A stretch of 64,000 nucleotides of DNA from Mycobacterium sp. (GTDB taxonomy: Bacteria > Actinomycetota > Actinomycetes > Mycobacteriales > Mycobacteriaceae). The stretch spans positions 1 to 64,000 of the forward strand of contig NZ_SCRH01000017.1 in NCBI RefSeq assembly GCF_004298145.1. The letters are read 5' to 3'. Each line of letters begins with the position of its first letter. Within the stretch, counting starts at the first letter, position 1. This document shows positions 34,180-43,101 of this stretch, piece by piece. The notes below the pieces were generated by a model that was not told the DNA's origin, made no database searches, and saw only the letters and a program-made list of their open reading frames with translations. The position numbers and the translations under genes were made by a program.

Positions 34180-35253
34180 CTACCAGGCCAGCAGCACCAG
34201 CTCGGAGCAGAACGCCGGGCCCATCGCGATCATCAAGCCGATCGAACCCGGCGACGGCGGATCGGCCATATTGGCCGCAAGCACGTCGAGCACCGAGACC
34301 GACGACAGGTTTCCGTTCTCGCGCAACGAGTTTCGCGTGTGATCGAGCGCGTCCGCGGGCAGGTCCAAGACGTCCTCGACGGCCTCGATCACCCGAGGGC
34401 CGCCCGGGTGGCAGACCCAGGTGCTCACGTCGCACGGACTCAGACCGTGGTCGGCGAGGAATTCGCGGACATCGTCGCCCAAATATTTCTCGGCGATGAT
34501 GGCGACGTCGGCCGACAGCACGATCCGGAATCCGTCGCCACCGATCTTCCAGCCCATGACTTCTTCGGTGTCGGGATAGATCCGGCTACGGGTGGCCAGC
34601 ACCCGGGGGCCGGTGTGTTCCCGGCCGGCCCGCTGGGCGCCTTCGGTGATCACCGCGGCCGCGCCGTCGCCAAAAAGGCTGGTGGCGACCAGGTTGGCGA
34701 CGGAAGTGTCTTGGCGCTGGATGGTCAGCGAGCACAGTTCGACCGCGAGCAGTGCCGCGGTGTGGTCGGGGAAGGCGCGCAGGTAGTCGTGCATGCGCGC
34801 CACTCCGGCCGCACCCGCCACACAGCCCAGCCCGAACAGCGGGACGCGTTTGACGTCCGGCCGCAGCCCGACCCGCTTCGCCAAGCGCGCCTCCAGGGTC
34901 GGAACGGCGAGCCCTGTGACCGTCGTCGAAAACACGATGTCGAGCTCCGACGGCTTGACCCTGGCCTCGTCGAGGGCCGCCACCAGCGCCTGCTCGCCCA
35001 GGTCGAGCGCGACGTCGAGATAGGCGGCGTTGGCCTCGGTGAATCCGCTCAGCTCGCGGTAGCGGGGCAGCCGCAATGCGATATTGCGGGACTCGACGCC
35101 GCTGCTGAGCGCGAAACGGCGAAAATCGGGACCGGCGATGTCGGTCAGCGCGCCGATGGCTTCGTGCTGCGTATAGCGGTTGGGCGGGAACTTCACCGCC
35201 ACGCCGGCAATGGACGGATTTGTCACCGCGATGTTCCCGTTGATCTTCTCCAT
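34180..35253 (-). CDS. Type III polyketide synthase (chalcone/stilbene synthase family)
   Basis: The protein is 357 aa. The catalytic triad is visible: Cys144 in PLFGLGCVAGAAGVAR, His in STWVCHPGGPRVIEAVE near 280, and Asn in NSLRENGNLSSVSVLD near 312. ATG at 35253 is preferred because homology begins at about SIAGVAVKFPPNRYTQ; the frame is open to 35370. It would extend a long-chain acyl-CoA with malonyl-CoA to make an alkylresorcinol or alkylpyrone. It heads an operon with the methyltransferase and the flavoprotein, matching srsABC of Streptomyces in content and order. I do not recall a PKS gene at this spot in M. tuberculosis. Confidence 0.92.
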   Translation of the reverse strand: MEKINGNIAVTNPSIAGVAVKFPPNRYTQHEAIGALTDIAGPDFRRFALSSGVESRNIALRLPRYRELSGFTEANAAYLDVALDLGEQALVAALDEARVKPSELDIVFSTTVTGLAVPTLEARLAKRVGLRPDVKRVPLFGLGCVAGAAGVARMHDYLRAFPDHTAALLAVELCSLTIQRQDTSVANLVATSLFGDGAAAVITEGAQRAGREHTGPRVLATRSRIYPDTEEVMGWKIGGDGFRIVLSADVAIIAEKYLGDDVREFLADHGLSPCDVSTWVCHPGGPRVIEAVEDVLDLPADALDHTRNSLRENGNLSSVSVLDVLAANMADPPSPGSIGLMIAMGPAFCSELVLLAW

Positions 35254-35400
35254 GCACCGGTGACGGTGTCGTCGCCGCATCGGTTCAAATGCGTGTTTGC
35301 GTCGCGCTCGTACGCCACGGCGAAAATCGGGCCTCAAACGCGGCGGCGTTACGTACGCGTCGCGGGCCATCGGCCGGACCGTCGGGTTAGGGTCGGGGGT

Positions 35401-36549
35401 ATGCGGGTTCTGGTCACCGGTGCCACCGGCTATGTGGGATCACGACTGGTCACGGCGCTGCTGGAAAACCGGCATCAGGTCGTGGCCGCAACTCGAAATC
35501 CACCGCTTCTCAAGCGTTTCGGGTGGTTCGACGACATCACGCCGGTCACCCTCGACGCGTCTGACCCGGAGTCGCTGCGCTCCGCCTTCGCCGGCTCAGA
35601 CCCCATTGACGTGGTGTATTACCTGGTGCACGCCATCGGTCAGCCCGGTTTCCGCGACGCCGACAATGCCGCGGCCGCGAACCTCGCGGCCGCGGCCCGG
35701 GACGCCGGGGTGCGGCGCATCGTCTACCTGGGCGGCTTCGTGCCCGCCGGCGAGGCGCTATCCGAGCACTTGACCAGCCGGGCCGAGGTGGCCGAGGCGC
35801 TCACCGTCCCCGACGGCCCGGAGCTGGTGTGGCTGGGCGCGGCGATGATCATCGGCGCCGGCTCGACGTCGTTCGAGATGATGCGTTACGTGGGAGATCG
35901 CTTCCCGCTCATCCCGATACCGAGCTGGATGGACAACCCGATCGACCCGATCTCCATCCGCGACGTCCTGCACTATCTCGTCGCCGCGGCCGATCGGGAC
36001 CTGGTGCCCGCGGGCGCGTACGACATCTCCGGCCCCGACACCACTTCCTACCGGCGGCTGCTCAAGACGTATGCCCATATCTCCGGTCGATGGCACGCCG
36101 GCCTGTCGGTGGGCAGGGTCGGCACCGGGCTGGCCTCGCTGATCACCGGCGTCGCGCTGCCGGTACCGCCGGGCCTGGCCGGCGATCTGGTCGAGTCGCT
36201 GGACCATCCGATGGTGGCATCGATCAGCGACCTGCGCGACCGGGTGCCCGATCCGCCCGGGGGATTGCTCGACATCGATAACGCCATCGCCCTGGCCCTG
36301 GGCGACCGGTCGAATCAGCGGCCCCGCCCGGTCAACGCCCTGGCCGATCCGCACCACCTCGCGAACACCGATGCCGCCTGGGCCGGGGGAGACGCGCGGC
36401 GCCTAAGACAACTCGCGCAGCGCGTCACACCCTCCATCGTGCGGCCGACCCTGGGACTGGTGAACAGGGTCCCCGGTCCGGTTGCCGGAGCGCTTCGCAC
36501 CGGCCTCGACATCCTGATCGCCCTGACCCCGAAGGTGCGTCCCGCATGA
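35401..36549 (+). CDS. NAD(P)-binding epimerase/NmrA-like oxidoreductase
   Basis: The protein is 382 aa. The N-terminal Rossmann motif is RVLVTGATGYVGSRLVTALL, and VYYLVHAIGQPGF with RRIVYLGGFVP follow as in extended or atypical SDRs. The C-terminal 120 residues are unassigned and moderately hydrophobic. ATG at 35401 directly follows a short divergent spacer with the type III PKS (147 bp between starts). The open frame runs back to 34339 but that part is antisense to the PKS. Its stop overlaps the start of the CPBP protease gene. Substrate unknown. Confidence 0.8.
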   Translation: MRVLVTGATGYVGSRLVTALLENRHQVVAATRNPPLLKRFGWFDDITPVTLDASDPESLRSAFAGSDPIDVVYYLVHAIGQPGFRDADNAAAANLAAAARDAGVRRIVYLGGFVPAGEALSEHLTSRAEVAEALTVPDGPELVWLGAAMIIGAGSTSFEMMRYVGDRFPLIPIPSWMDNPIDPISIRDVLHYLVAAADRDLVPAGAYDISGPDTTSYRRLLKTYAHISGRWHAGLSVGRVGTGLASLITGVALPVPPGLAGDLVESLDHPMVASISDLRDRVPDPPGGLLDIDNAIALALGDRSNQRPRPVNALADPHHLANTDAAWAGGDARRLRQLAQRVTPSIVRPTLGLVNRVPGPVAGALRTGLDILIALTPKVRPA

Positions 36550-37268
36550 GCCAGTCAACAACCCCCTACCACACCAGCGTCTTCGCCGAGTTGCGTCGCG
36601 CGGTCACCAATGTTGCTGTGCCACAGAATGAACCGCCGTCCGTCGTGCGGCGCCGGCGGATCATCGTCGCGATCACGCTGGTGGTCGGCGCCGCGGTGCT
36701 GGGGTATTCGCTGCGGCGCCATCCGGGGGAGGCCAGCTTCTACTGGCTGACCCTGGCGCTTGCGGCCGTGTGGACCGCCGGCGCGCTGGTCTCCGGTCCG
36801 CTGCACCTGGGTGGGCTCTGCTGGCGAGGCCGTAACCAACGGCCGGTCATCACGGGGGTGACCGTCGGCCTGCTGGTCGGTGGCGCGTTCATCGTGGGCG
36901 GGCTGATCGCCCGGCAGATCCCGGCCGTCTCCGACTTGATCACCCGGGTGCTGCTGTTCGCCCACCAAGGGTCGTTTCTGCTCGTCGTGTTGATCACCGT
37001 GATCAACGGCGCCGCCGAAGAGCTGTTCTTTCGCGGCGCGCTCTACACCGCGCTGGGCAGGTACCACCCGGTACTGATCTCGACCCTGCTGTACACCCTC
37101 GCCACCATGGCCAGCGGCAACCCCATGCTGGGTTTCGCCGCGCTCATCCTAGGGACGGTGTGCGCGCTGGAGCGCCGGGCCAGCGGCGGCGTGCTGGCGC
37201 CGGTGCTGACCCACGTCGGCTGGGGTCTGATCATGGTGCTGGTGCTGCCGCCGATGTTCGGCGTCTGA
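36546..37268 (+). CDS. CPBP-family intramembrane metalloprotease
   Basis: The protein is 240 aa with about six transmembrane helices after a 40-residue cytoplasmic N-terminus. The CPBP (Abi/CAAX protease) motif EExxxR appears in GAAEELFFRGALYTAL near residue 157, and a later His is in LTHVGWGL near 224. The ATG at 36546 overlaps the stop of the upstream gene (ATGA), so the two are co-translated. It may be the counterpart of Rv1140, which I recall as a membrane protein at this position. The target protein is unknown. Confidence 0.82.
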   Translation: MSQSTTPYHTSVFAELRRAVTNVAVPQNEPPSVVRRRRIIVAITLVVGAAVLGYSLRRHPGEASFYWLTLALAAVWTAGALVSGPLHLGGLCWRGRNQRPVITGVTVGLLVGGAFIVGGLIARQIPAVSDLITRVLLFAHQGSFLLVVLITVINGAAEELFFRGALYTALGRYHPVLISTLLYTLATMASGNPMLGFAALILGTVCALERRASGGVLAPVLTHVGWGLIMVLVLPPMFGV

Positions 37269-37284
37269 GTCAGCGCAACGACAT

Positions 37285-38097
37285 TCAGCGATCGGTGAAG
37301 TCCGGGGTGCGGCGTTGCTGGAAGGCCGTTGCGCCCTCGACGAAGTCGTTGGACTTCAGCAGCACCGACTGTCCGTCGAATTCACGCTGCAGGGCCGGAT
37401 CCAATTCGGTGAGCGTGGCCGCGTTGATCGCCAGCTTGGTCTTGCCGAAGGCCACGGCCGGGCCACCCAACAACCGTGCGATCACCTTGTCCACCTCGGC
37501 CTCGAAGTCGTCGGCCGGATAGACCGCGGTGACCAGCCCCCAGGACAGCGCCTCGGCGGCCGGCAACCGGTCGGGAAGCAGCGCCATCCGCATGGCGCGG
37601 ATACGGCCGATCGCGGCCGCGATCAACGCCGACGCGCCGCCGTCGGGCATCAACCCGATCTTGGTGAAAGCGAGCATGAAAAACGCGCTCTCCGAGGCCA
37701 ATACGACGTCGCAGGCCAGGGCGATGGAAACGCCGACCCCGGCCGCCGGACCCTGAACGACCGCGACCACCGGGTGGGGCAGCGCGGCGATCGCGCGCAC
37801 CAGCCGGTTGATCTCGAGGATGATCTCGTCCGGTGGGACCCCGCCGCCGTCGGACACGTCGTCGGCGCTGATCCCCGCGCCGGAGCTGAAGCCGCGTCCG
37901 GCGCCGCCGAGCCGCACCACCTTGATCTCGGGGTCGGTGGCCGCGTATTCCATCGCGTCGGCGATCCCGGTGATCACCGGAATGGTCAGCGAGTTCAGGC
38001 TGTCGGGCCGGTTGATGGTCACCGAGAACACGCCGCCGGACAGCGTGACGTCGAGGCCTGCGACTGGTGTAAGGGTGGCGATCGCGGATGAAGGCAT
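37285..38097 (-). CDS. Enoyl-CoA hydratase/isomerase family protein lacking hydratase Glu pair
   Basis: The protein is 270 aa with a crotonase fold: FSVTINRPDSLNSL, GFSSGAGISADD and PAAGVGVSIALACDVVLAS. Neither of the two catalytic Glu residues of enoyl-CoA hydratase is present; the second site reads FTKIGLMPDGGAS. The retained Asp at PDGG is typical of PaaG-type and enoyl-CoA isomerases, so isomerisation is more likely than hydration. ATG at 38097 is chosen over upstream codons up to 38178. By position it corresponds to Rv1141c/Rv1142c (echA11/echA10), adjacent to mcr and divergent from it. Confidence 0.85.
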   Translation of the reverse strand: MPSSAIATLTPVAGLDVTLSGGVFSVTINRPDSLNSLTIPVITGIADAMEYAATDPEIKVVRLGGAGRGFSSGAGISADDVSDGGGVPPDEIILEINRLVRAIAALPHPVVAVVQGPAAGVGVSIALACDVVLASESAFFMLAFTKIGLMPDGGASALIAAAIGRIRAMRMALLPDRLPAAEALSWGLVTAVYPADDFEAEVDKVIARLLGGPAVAFGKTKLAINAATLTELDPALQREFDGQSVLLKSNDFVEGATAFQQRRTPDFTDR

Positions 38098-38217
38098 GGG
38101 CTCACCATAAGTGACCGGGGTGCGCGGGCCACGGGCACGGCTGCGAAGATGTCGAACGACCGGTTGTTTGAGCACCAACGGTCAAAGGCGTCGGAGCGGA
38201 CGAAAGGTCGGTAGATC

Positions 38218-39312
38218 ATGGCTGGACCGTTGAAGGGACTGCGCGTTGTCGAGTTGGCCGGCATCGGGCCGGGCCCCCACGCCGCGATGATCCTGGGGGA
38301 TCTGGGTGCAGACGTGGTGCGCGTCGATCGCCCGTCGTCTTCTGCCGCCGGCGGCGGCGGAGGCGCAGCCAAGGACGCCATGATGCGCAACCGGCGGGTG
38401 GTGACCGCCGATCTGAAGTCCGACGAAGGGCGCGAACTCGTCCTGAAGTTGATCGCCAAAGCCGACGTGCTGATCGAGGGCTACCGTCCGGGCGTCACCG
38501 AGCGGCTCGGTCTGGGCCCCGACGATTGCGCCAAGGTCAACGACCGGCTTGTCTACGCCCGGATGACCGGCTGGGGTCAAACCGGCCCGCGCAGCCAGCA
38601 GGCGGGCCACGACATCAACTACATCTCGCTCAACGGCATCCTGCACTCCATCGGCCGGGTGAACGAGCGGCCGGTCCCGCCGCTGAACCTTGTCGGTGAC
38701 TTCGGCGGCGGTTCGATGTTCCTGCTGCTGGGCATCCTGTCCGCGCTGTGGGAGCGGCAAACCTCCGGCAAGGGGCAGGTCGTCGACGCCGCGATGGTGG
38801 ACGGCTCGAGCATGCTGGTCCAGATGATGTGGCAGATGCGCTCCTCGGGCATGTGGACCGACGCGCGCGGCACCAACCTGCTCGACGGCGGCGCGCCCTA
38901 CTACGACACCTACGAATGCGCCGACGGACGCTACGTCGCGGTTGGCGCCATCGAGCCGCAGTTCTACGCCGCCATGCTGACCGGGCTGGGCCTGGAGGGC
39001 GCGGACTTGCCCGGGCAGAACGACGTCGGCCGCTGGCCGGAACTGCGGGCCGCGCTGACCGAGAAGTTCGCCGGCCAGGACCGCGAACACTGGGCCAAGG
39101 TGTTCGCCGACTCCGACGCGTGCGTGACGCCGGTGCTGGCCTTCGGCGAGGTGCAGACCGAGCCGCACATCACCGAGCGGAACACCTTCTACGAAGTCGA
39201 CGGCGGTCTGCAGCCGCGCCCGGCGCCGCGCTTCTCCCGCACCGCGCCGGAGACACCGCGCCCCGCGGCGCCGGTGACCGACGCCGAAGCGGTACTCAAC
39301 GACTGGGTATAG
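38218..39312 (+). CDS. mcr: Alpha-methylacyl-CoA racemase
   Basis: The protein is 364 aa and a CaiB/BaiF class III CoA-transferase family member. Catalytic residues known from M. tuberculosis MCR are conserved with an offset of five: His131 in [14 protein letters not shown], Asp161 in [12 protein letters not shown] and Glu near 246 in [11 protein letters not shown]. The enzyme converts (2R)- to (2S)-methylacyl-CoA so that branched fatty acids and sterol side chains can enter beta-oxidation. ATG at 38218. A small Gly-rich insertion near residues 44-50 explains the slightly greater length. It is followed by the SDR of Rv1144 type. Confidence 0.95.
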   Translation: MAGPLKGLRVVELAGIGPGPHAAMILGDLGADVVRVDRPSSSAAGGGGGAAKDAMMRNRRVVTADLKSDEGRELVLKLIAKADVLIEGYRPGVTERLGLGPDDCAKVNDRLVYARMTGWGQTGPRSQQAGHDINYISLNGILHSIGRVNERPVPPLNLVGDFGGGSMFLLLGILSALWERQTSGKGQVVDAAMVDGSSMLVQMMWQMRSSGMWTDARGTNLLDGGAPYYDTYECADGRYVAVGAIEPQFYAAMLTGLGLEGADLPGQNDVGRWPELRAALTEKFAGQDREHWAKVFADSDACVTPVLAFGEVQTEPHITERNTFYEVDGGLQPRPAPRFSRTAPETPRPAAPVTDAEAVLNDWV

Positions 39313-39318
39313 TCCCAA

Positions 39319-39334
39319 CCAACCAGTTGGCTGG
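39319..39334. promoter_or_regulatory. Palindromic operator candidate before the Rv1144-like SDR
   Basis: CCAACCAGTTGGCTGG follows the palindromic pattern CCAnCCAnnTGGnTGG. It lies in the 49-bp gap between mcr and the SDR, 28 bp before the SDR start. It differs from the operator of the 15-24 kb island. The binding protein is unknown; a TetR-type repressor would fit. Confidence 0.35.
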
Positions 39335-39361
39335 ACTCGAGGAGATCAGGGAAGGACTCGC

Positions 39362-40114
39362 ATGGAGATCAAAGACGCCGTCGCCGTCGTCACCGGGGGT
39401 GCCTCAGGCCTGGGCCTGGCCACCACCAAGCGGCTGCTCGACCGCGGCGCGCAGGTCGTCGTGATCGACCTGCGCGGCGGGGAAGCGGTGCGCGAACTCG
39501 GTGACCGCGCCCGCTTCGTCGAGGCGGACGTCACCGACGAGGCCGCCGTCGGCGCCGCGCTGGATGCCGCCGAGGGGATGGGCACGCTGCGCATCAACGT
39601 CAACTGTGCGGGCATCGGCAATGCCATCAAGACCCTGTCCAAGGACGGCCCGTTCCCCCTGGACGCGTTCAAGAAGGTGATCGGGGTCAACCTGATCGGC
39701 ACGTTCAACGTGCTGCGGCTGGCCGCCGAGCGCATCGCCAAAACCGAACCCGTCGGTGAGGAGCGCGGCGTCATCATCAACACCGCCTCGGTCGCCGCGT
39801 TCGAGGGCCAGATCGGCCAGGCCGCCTACTCGGCGTCCAAGGGTGGCGTGGTCGGCATGACGCTGCCGATCGCCCGTGACCTGTCCCGCGAGCTCATCCG
39901 CGTGGTGACCATCGCACCGGGATTGTTCAAGACGCCGCTGCTCGGTTCGCTGCCCGAGGAGGCGCAGGCCTCGCTGGGCAAGCAGGTGCCGCACCCGGCC
40001 CGGCTGGGCGATCCCGACGAATACGGCGCGCTGGCCGTGCACATCGTGGAGAACCCGATGCTCAACGGCGAGGTCATCCGCCTGGACGGCGCCATTCGCA
40101 TGGCGCCTCGCTGA
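39362..40114 (+). CDS. Short-chain dehydrogenase, HSD10/3-hydroxyacyl-CoA dehydrogenase type (Rv1144-like)
   Basis: The protein is 250 aa. It has [18 protein letters not shown] with the cofactor motif, NCAGIG, a catalytic Ser in [11 protein letters not shown] and Tyr in [12 protein letters not shown]. The closest general match is type II 3-hydroxyacyl-CoA dehydrogenase/17-beta-HSD10 ([20 protein letters not shown]). ATG at 39362, with GAAGGA upstream. It follows mcr by 49 bp as in M. tuberculosis. A strong terminator follows the stop. It probably acts on 3-hydroxy-2-methylacyl-CoA after racemisation; that is inference. Confidence 0.9.
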   Translation: MEIKDAVAVVTGGASGLGLATTKRLLDRGAQVVVIDLRGGEAVRELGDRARFVEADVTDEAAVGAALDAAEGMGTLRINVNCAGIGNAIKTLSKDGPFPLDAFKKVIGVNLIGTFNVLRLAAERIAKTEPVGEERGVIINTASVAAFEGQIGQAAYSASKGGVVGMTLPIARDLSRELIRVVTIAPGLFKTPLLGSLPEEAQASLGKQVPHPARLGDPDEYGALAVHIVENPMLNGEVIRLDGAIRMAPR

Positions 40115-40134
40115 GGCACGCACCCGTCGACAAA

Positions 40135-40166
40135 CGAAAGCCCCCCGCATCGGCGGGGGGCTTTCG
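40135..40166 (+). terminator. Intrinsic terminator after the Rv1144-like SDR
   Basis: Two perfect 14-bp arms (CGAAAGCCCCCCGC and its complement) enclose an ATCG tetraloop, 20 bp after the stop codon. The stem is very GC-rich with no long T run. It ends the mcr-SDR transcript and would also work in the reverse direction for the small minus-strand frame beyond. Confidence 0.85.
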
Positions 40167-40254
40167 TGACAAAGGATCGATGGTTACTTGCGGAACCATC
40201 GACTGACGGCGGGTTCGGCCATTAACAGCCGTGCGAGCATGCTCATCGTCTGGC

Positions 40255-40401
40255 TCAGCTCGCCGCTTGCAGTTCGTCGAACTGCTCCGAGGTCTCGCCT
40301 TCCACCAGCACATCGCCGTGGTAGAGGGCCTCGAAGTCGACCTTGATGACGTCGGCACTTGTGTCGTCGATCCACATGACACTGAGCGTATGGGCCACCA
40401 T
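40255..40401 (-). CDS. Possible small acidic protein
   Basis: A 48-codon frame with a coding-like composition reads MVAHTLSVMWIDDTSADVIK and ends EGETSEQFDELQAAS. The more likely core starts at the second Met (MWIDD). No ribosome binding site is clear for either. A second frame overlaps its end and continues to a stop at 40184 with MSMLARLLMAEPAVSRWFRK. Either two tiny overlapping genes or one gene with a frameshift would fit. The region lies in a 572-bp space between the SDR and mmpL13. From 40402 to 40686 nothing else was recognised apart from the mmpL ribosome binding site. Confidence 0.35.
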   Translation of the reverse strand: MVAHTLSVMWIDDTSADVIKVDFEALYHGDVLVEGETSEQFDELQAAS

Positions 40402-40686
40402 TAAGGAATCTTTGAGTCGCGATTCGGAAAATGATGGCAATTTACCGACGGGTAGGTTCGCCCGCCGTTTCCGCTGGGATTGGGCCGTGAGCTGCTTACT
40501 TACGACACATTTTTCTGGCCGGACTCTTACCGTCCCCACGGTTTGAACCCTGCGTTGAACGGTGCGCCAGCCCGCCTGCGTGCTTAAAGAGAACACTGTT
40601 CGACGCGTGAGAATTAGCGTTTGTTACGTTGTCGCGGATAGCCAGCGGCCAGCGCAAAGGGGCACCGGCAGCGGAAGGGCTCGAAA

Positions 40687-43035
40687 ATGCTGCAGAAAAT
40701 CGCCCGAGTCGCCATCGCGGCGCCGCGCCGGATCATCGCAGTGGGGGTGCTGGTTTTCATCGCCGCGGCCGTCTTCGGCATTCCCGTCGCCAAGAGCTTG
40801 TCGCCCGGCGGTTTCCAAGATCCGGACTCGGAGTCCGCCCGCGCCATCGGCGTGTTGACCGACAAGTTCGGGCAGAGCGGTCAGCAGATGCTGATTCTGG
40901 TGACGGCCCCCGGCGGCACCAACAGCGCACAAGCCCGCAAGGTGGGCACCGACCTCGTTGACCAGTTGCAGCGGTCCCCGCTGGTCTACAACGCCTCCTC
41001 GCCGTGGACCGGGCCCGTTGCCGACGGCGGCCCGGGGGCGTCAGACGACCTGGTGAGCCGCGACGGCAAGTCGGGCCTCATCGTGGTCAACCTCAAAGGC
41101 GGCGAAAACTTCGTTCAGCACAACGCGCAGACCTTGTCGGACCAGTTCGTCCACGACCGTGACGGTGTCACCGTCCGCGCCGGCGGCGCGGCCATGCAGT
41201 ACGCCCAGATCAACAAGCAGAACCAGGACGATCTGCTGGTGATGGAGATGATCGCGCTGCCGCTGAGCTTCCTGGTGCTGATCTGGGTGTTCGGCGGGCT
41301 GCTGGCCGCCGCGCTGCCGATGGCGTTGGGTGCGTTGGCCGTCGTCGGCTCGATGTCGGTGTTGCGCCTCATCACCTTCACCACCGAGGTGTCGATCTTC
41401 GCCCTCAACCTCAGCACCGCCCTGGGCCTGGCGCTGGCCATCGACTACACGCTGCTGATCGTCAGCCGCTATCGCGACGAATTGGCCGAGGGCCGCGACC
41501 GAGACGAGGCGCTCGTCCGGACCATGGCCACCTCCGGCCGCACGGTGCTGTTCTCCGCGGTCACCGTGGCGTTGTCGATGTCGGCGACGGTGGCGTTCCC
41601 GATGTACTTCCTCAAGTCGTTCGCCTACGCGGGGGTGGCCACGGTCGCGTTCGTCGCCACCGCGTCGATCGTGATCACCCCGGCCGCGATCGTGCTGCTG
41701 GGCGACCGGCTGGACGCGTTCGACGTGCGCCGGCTGTTGCGCCGCGCGCTTGGGCGACCCGAGCCGGTGCACAAGCCCGTCGAGCAATTGTTCTGGTATC
41801 GGTCGAGCAAGTTCGTGATGCGCCGCTGGGCGCCGATCGGCCTGGCCGTCGTGGGCCTGCTGCTGCTGCTCGGGCTGCCGTTCTTCTCGGTCAAGTGGGG
41901 TTTCCCGGACGACCGGGTGCTGCCACGTTCGGCGTCGGCGCATCAGGTCGGCGACCGGTTGCGCAGCGATTTCGCCAACGATTCCGCGACGTCGGTGCCC
42001 GTCGTCGTCGCCGACGCCGCCGGCCTGAATCCGGGGGATTTCGACAAGTACGCCGCCGATCTGTCGCGGGTGCCTGACGTGGCGGCGGTGTCAGCGCCCG
42101 GGGGCACCTTCGCCGGGGGAAACCGGGTGGGACCTGCGGCCGGGGCGACAGGGTTGGCCCGCGGCAGCGCGTTCCTGACCGTCAGCAGCACGGCGCCGCT
42201 GTTTTCCGCGGTGAACGACGCCCAGCTCCGGCGGTTGCACGAGGTCCCCGGCCCCGCGGGCCGATCCGTCGAGATGGGCGGGGTGGCACAGGTCAACCGC
42301 GACAGTGTCGATGCGGTGACGGAACGACTTCCCCTGGTCCTCGGGCTGATGGCCGCGATCACGTTCGTATTGCTGTTCCTGCTGACCGGCAGCGTGCTGC
42401 TGCCCCTCAAGGCGCTCGCCTGCAACTTCCTGTCGCTGACCGCGGCGTTCGGTGCGCTGGTGTGGATCTTCCAGGACGGCCATCTTGGCGCGCTCGGCAC
42501 CACGCCGAGCGGGACGTTGGTGGCCAACATGCCGGTGCTGCTGTTCTGCATCGCCTTCGGGCTGTCGATGGATTACGAGGTCTTCCTGCTCTCCCGGATC
42601 CGCGAGTACTGGCTGGCGTCCGGCGCCGCTCGCCCGGCCCGGCCGACCCCGAAGCAGGCCCACGCCGCCAACGACGAGAGCGTGGCGCTCGGCGTCGCCC
42701 GCACCGGGCGGGTGATCACCGCGGCCGCGTTGGTGATGTCGATGTCCTTCGCCGCGCTGATCGCCGCGCATGTCTCGTTCATGCGGATGTTCGGCCTGGG
42801 CCTGGTGCTTGCCGTCTTCGCCGACGCCACCCTGGTGCGGATGGTCGTCGTCCCGGCCTTCATGCATGTGATGGGCCGGTGGAACTGGTGGGCGCCCAGG
42901 CCCCTGGCGTGGCTGCACGATCGGTTCGGCATCAGCGAGGCGGGCGCCGAAGAACCCGCACACCTCGAGCCGGCCACCGAACAGGCCGAACTCCCTGGGC
43001 CCCCGCGCGGGGAACCGGTGCCCAATATCGGTTAA
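40687..43035 (+). CDS. mmpL13: MmpL-family RND transporter (intact MmpL13)
   Basis: The protein is 782 aa with a two-fold repeated RND layout: a helix at about 15-35, an extracytoplasmic domain, five or six helices at about 190-345, a second helix at about 380, a second extracytoplasmic domain, and a final helical bundle at about 550-740. The proton-relay Asp-Tyr pairs are in LAIDYTLLIVSRYRDE and LSMDYEVFLLSRIREY. ATG at 40687 has GGAAGG upstream. By position it corresponds to Rv1145/Rv1146, annotated in M. tuberculosis as mmpL13a and mmpL13b; here it is one uninterrupted gene. The lipid cargo is unknown. Confidence 0.92.
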   Translation: MLQKIARVAIAAPRRIIAVGVLVFIAAAVFGIPVAKSLSPGGFQDPDSESARAIGVLTDKFGQSGQQMLILVTAPGGTNSAQARKVGTDLVDQLQRSPLVYNASSPWTGPVADGGPGASDDLVSRDGKSGLIVVNLKGGENFVQHNAQTLSDQFVHDRDGVTVRAGGAAMQYAQINKQNQDDLLVMEMIALPLSFLVLIWVFGGLLAAALPMALGALAVVGSMSVLRLITFTTEVSIFALNLSTALGLALAIDYTLLIVSRYRDELAEGRDRDEALVRTMATSGRTVLFSAVTVALSMSATVAFPMYFLKSFAYAGVATVAFVATASIVITPAAIVLLGDRLDAFDVRRLLRRALGRPEPVHKPVEQLFWYRSSKFVMRRWAPIGLAVVGLLLLLGLPFFSVKWGFPDDRVLPRSASAHQVGDRLRSDFANDSATSVPVVVADAAGLNPGDFDKYAADLSRVPDVAAVSAPGGTFAGGNRVGPAAGATGLARGSAFLTVSSTAPLFSAVNDAQLRRLHEVPGPAGRSVEMGGVAQVNRDSVDAVTERLPLVLGLMAAITFVLLFLLTGSVLLPLKALACNFLSLTAAFGALVWIFQDGHLGALGTTPSGTLVANMPVLLFCIAFGLSMDYEVFLLSRIREYWLASGAARPARPTPKQAHAANDESVALGVARTGRVITAAALVMSMSFAALIAAHVSFMRMFGLGLVLAVFADATLVRMVVVPAFMHVMGRWNWWAPRPLAWLHDRFGISEAGAEEPAHLEPATEQAELPGPPRGEPVPNIG

Positions 43036-43101
43036 CGGCCGACCGATCCGGTCGCCGAACCCTATTCTGGGCCTCATCCAAGTTGGAAGGTTCACATACG
43101 C

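Noticed and set aside
34339..35400. Upstream extension of the NAD(P)-binding gene at 35401
   Set aside because: It is antisense to the type III PKS, and the Rossmann motif starts right at the ATG at 35401.
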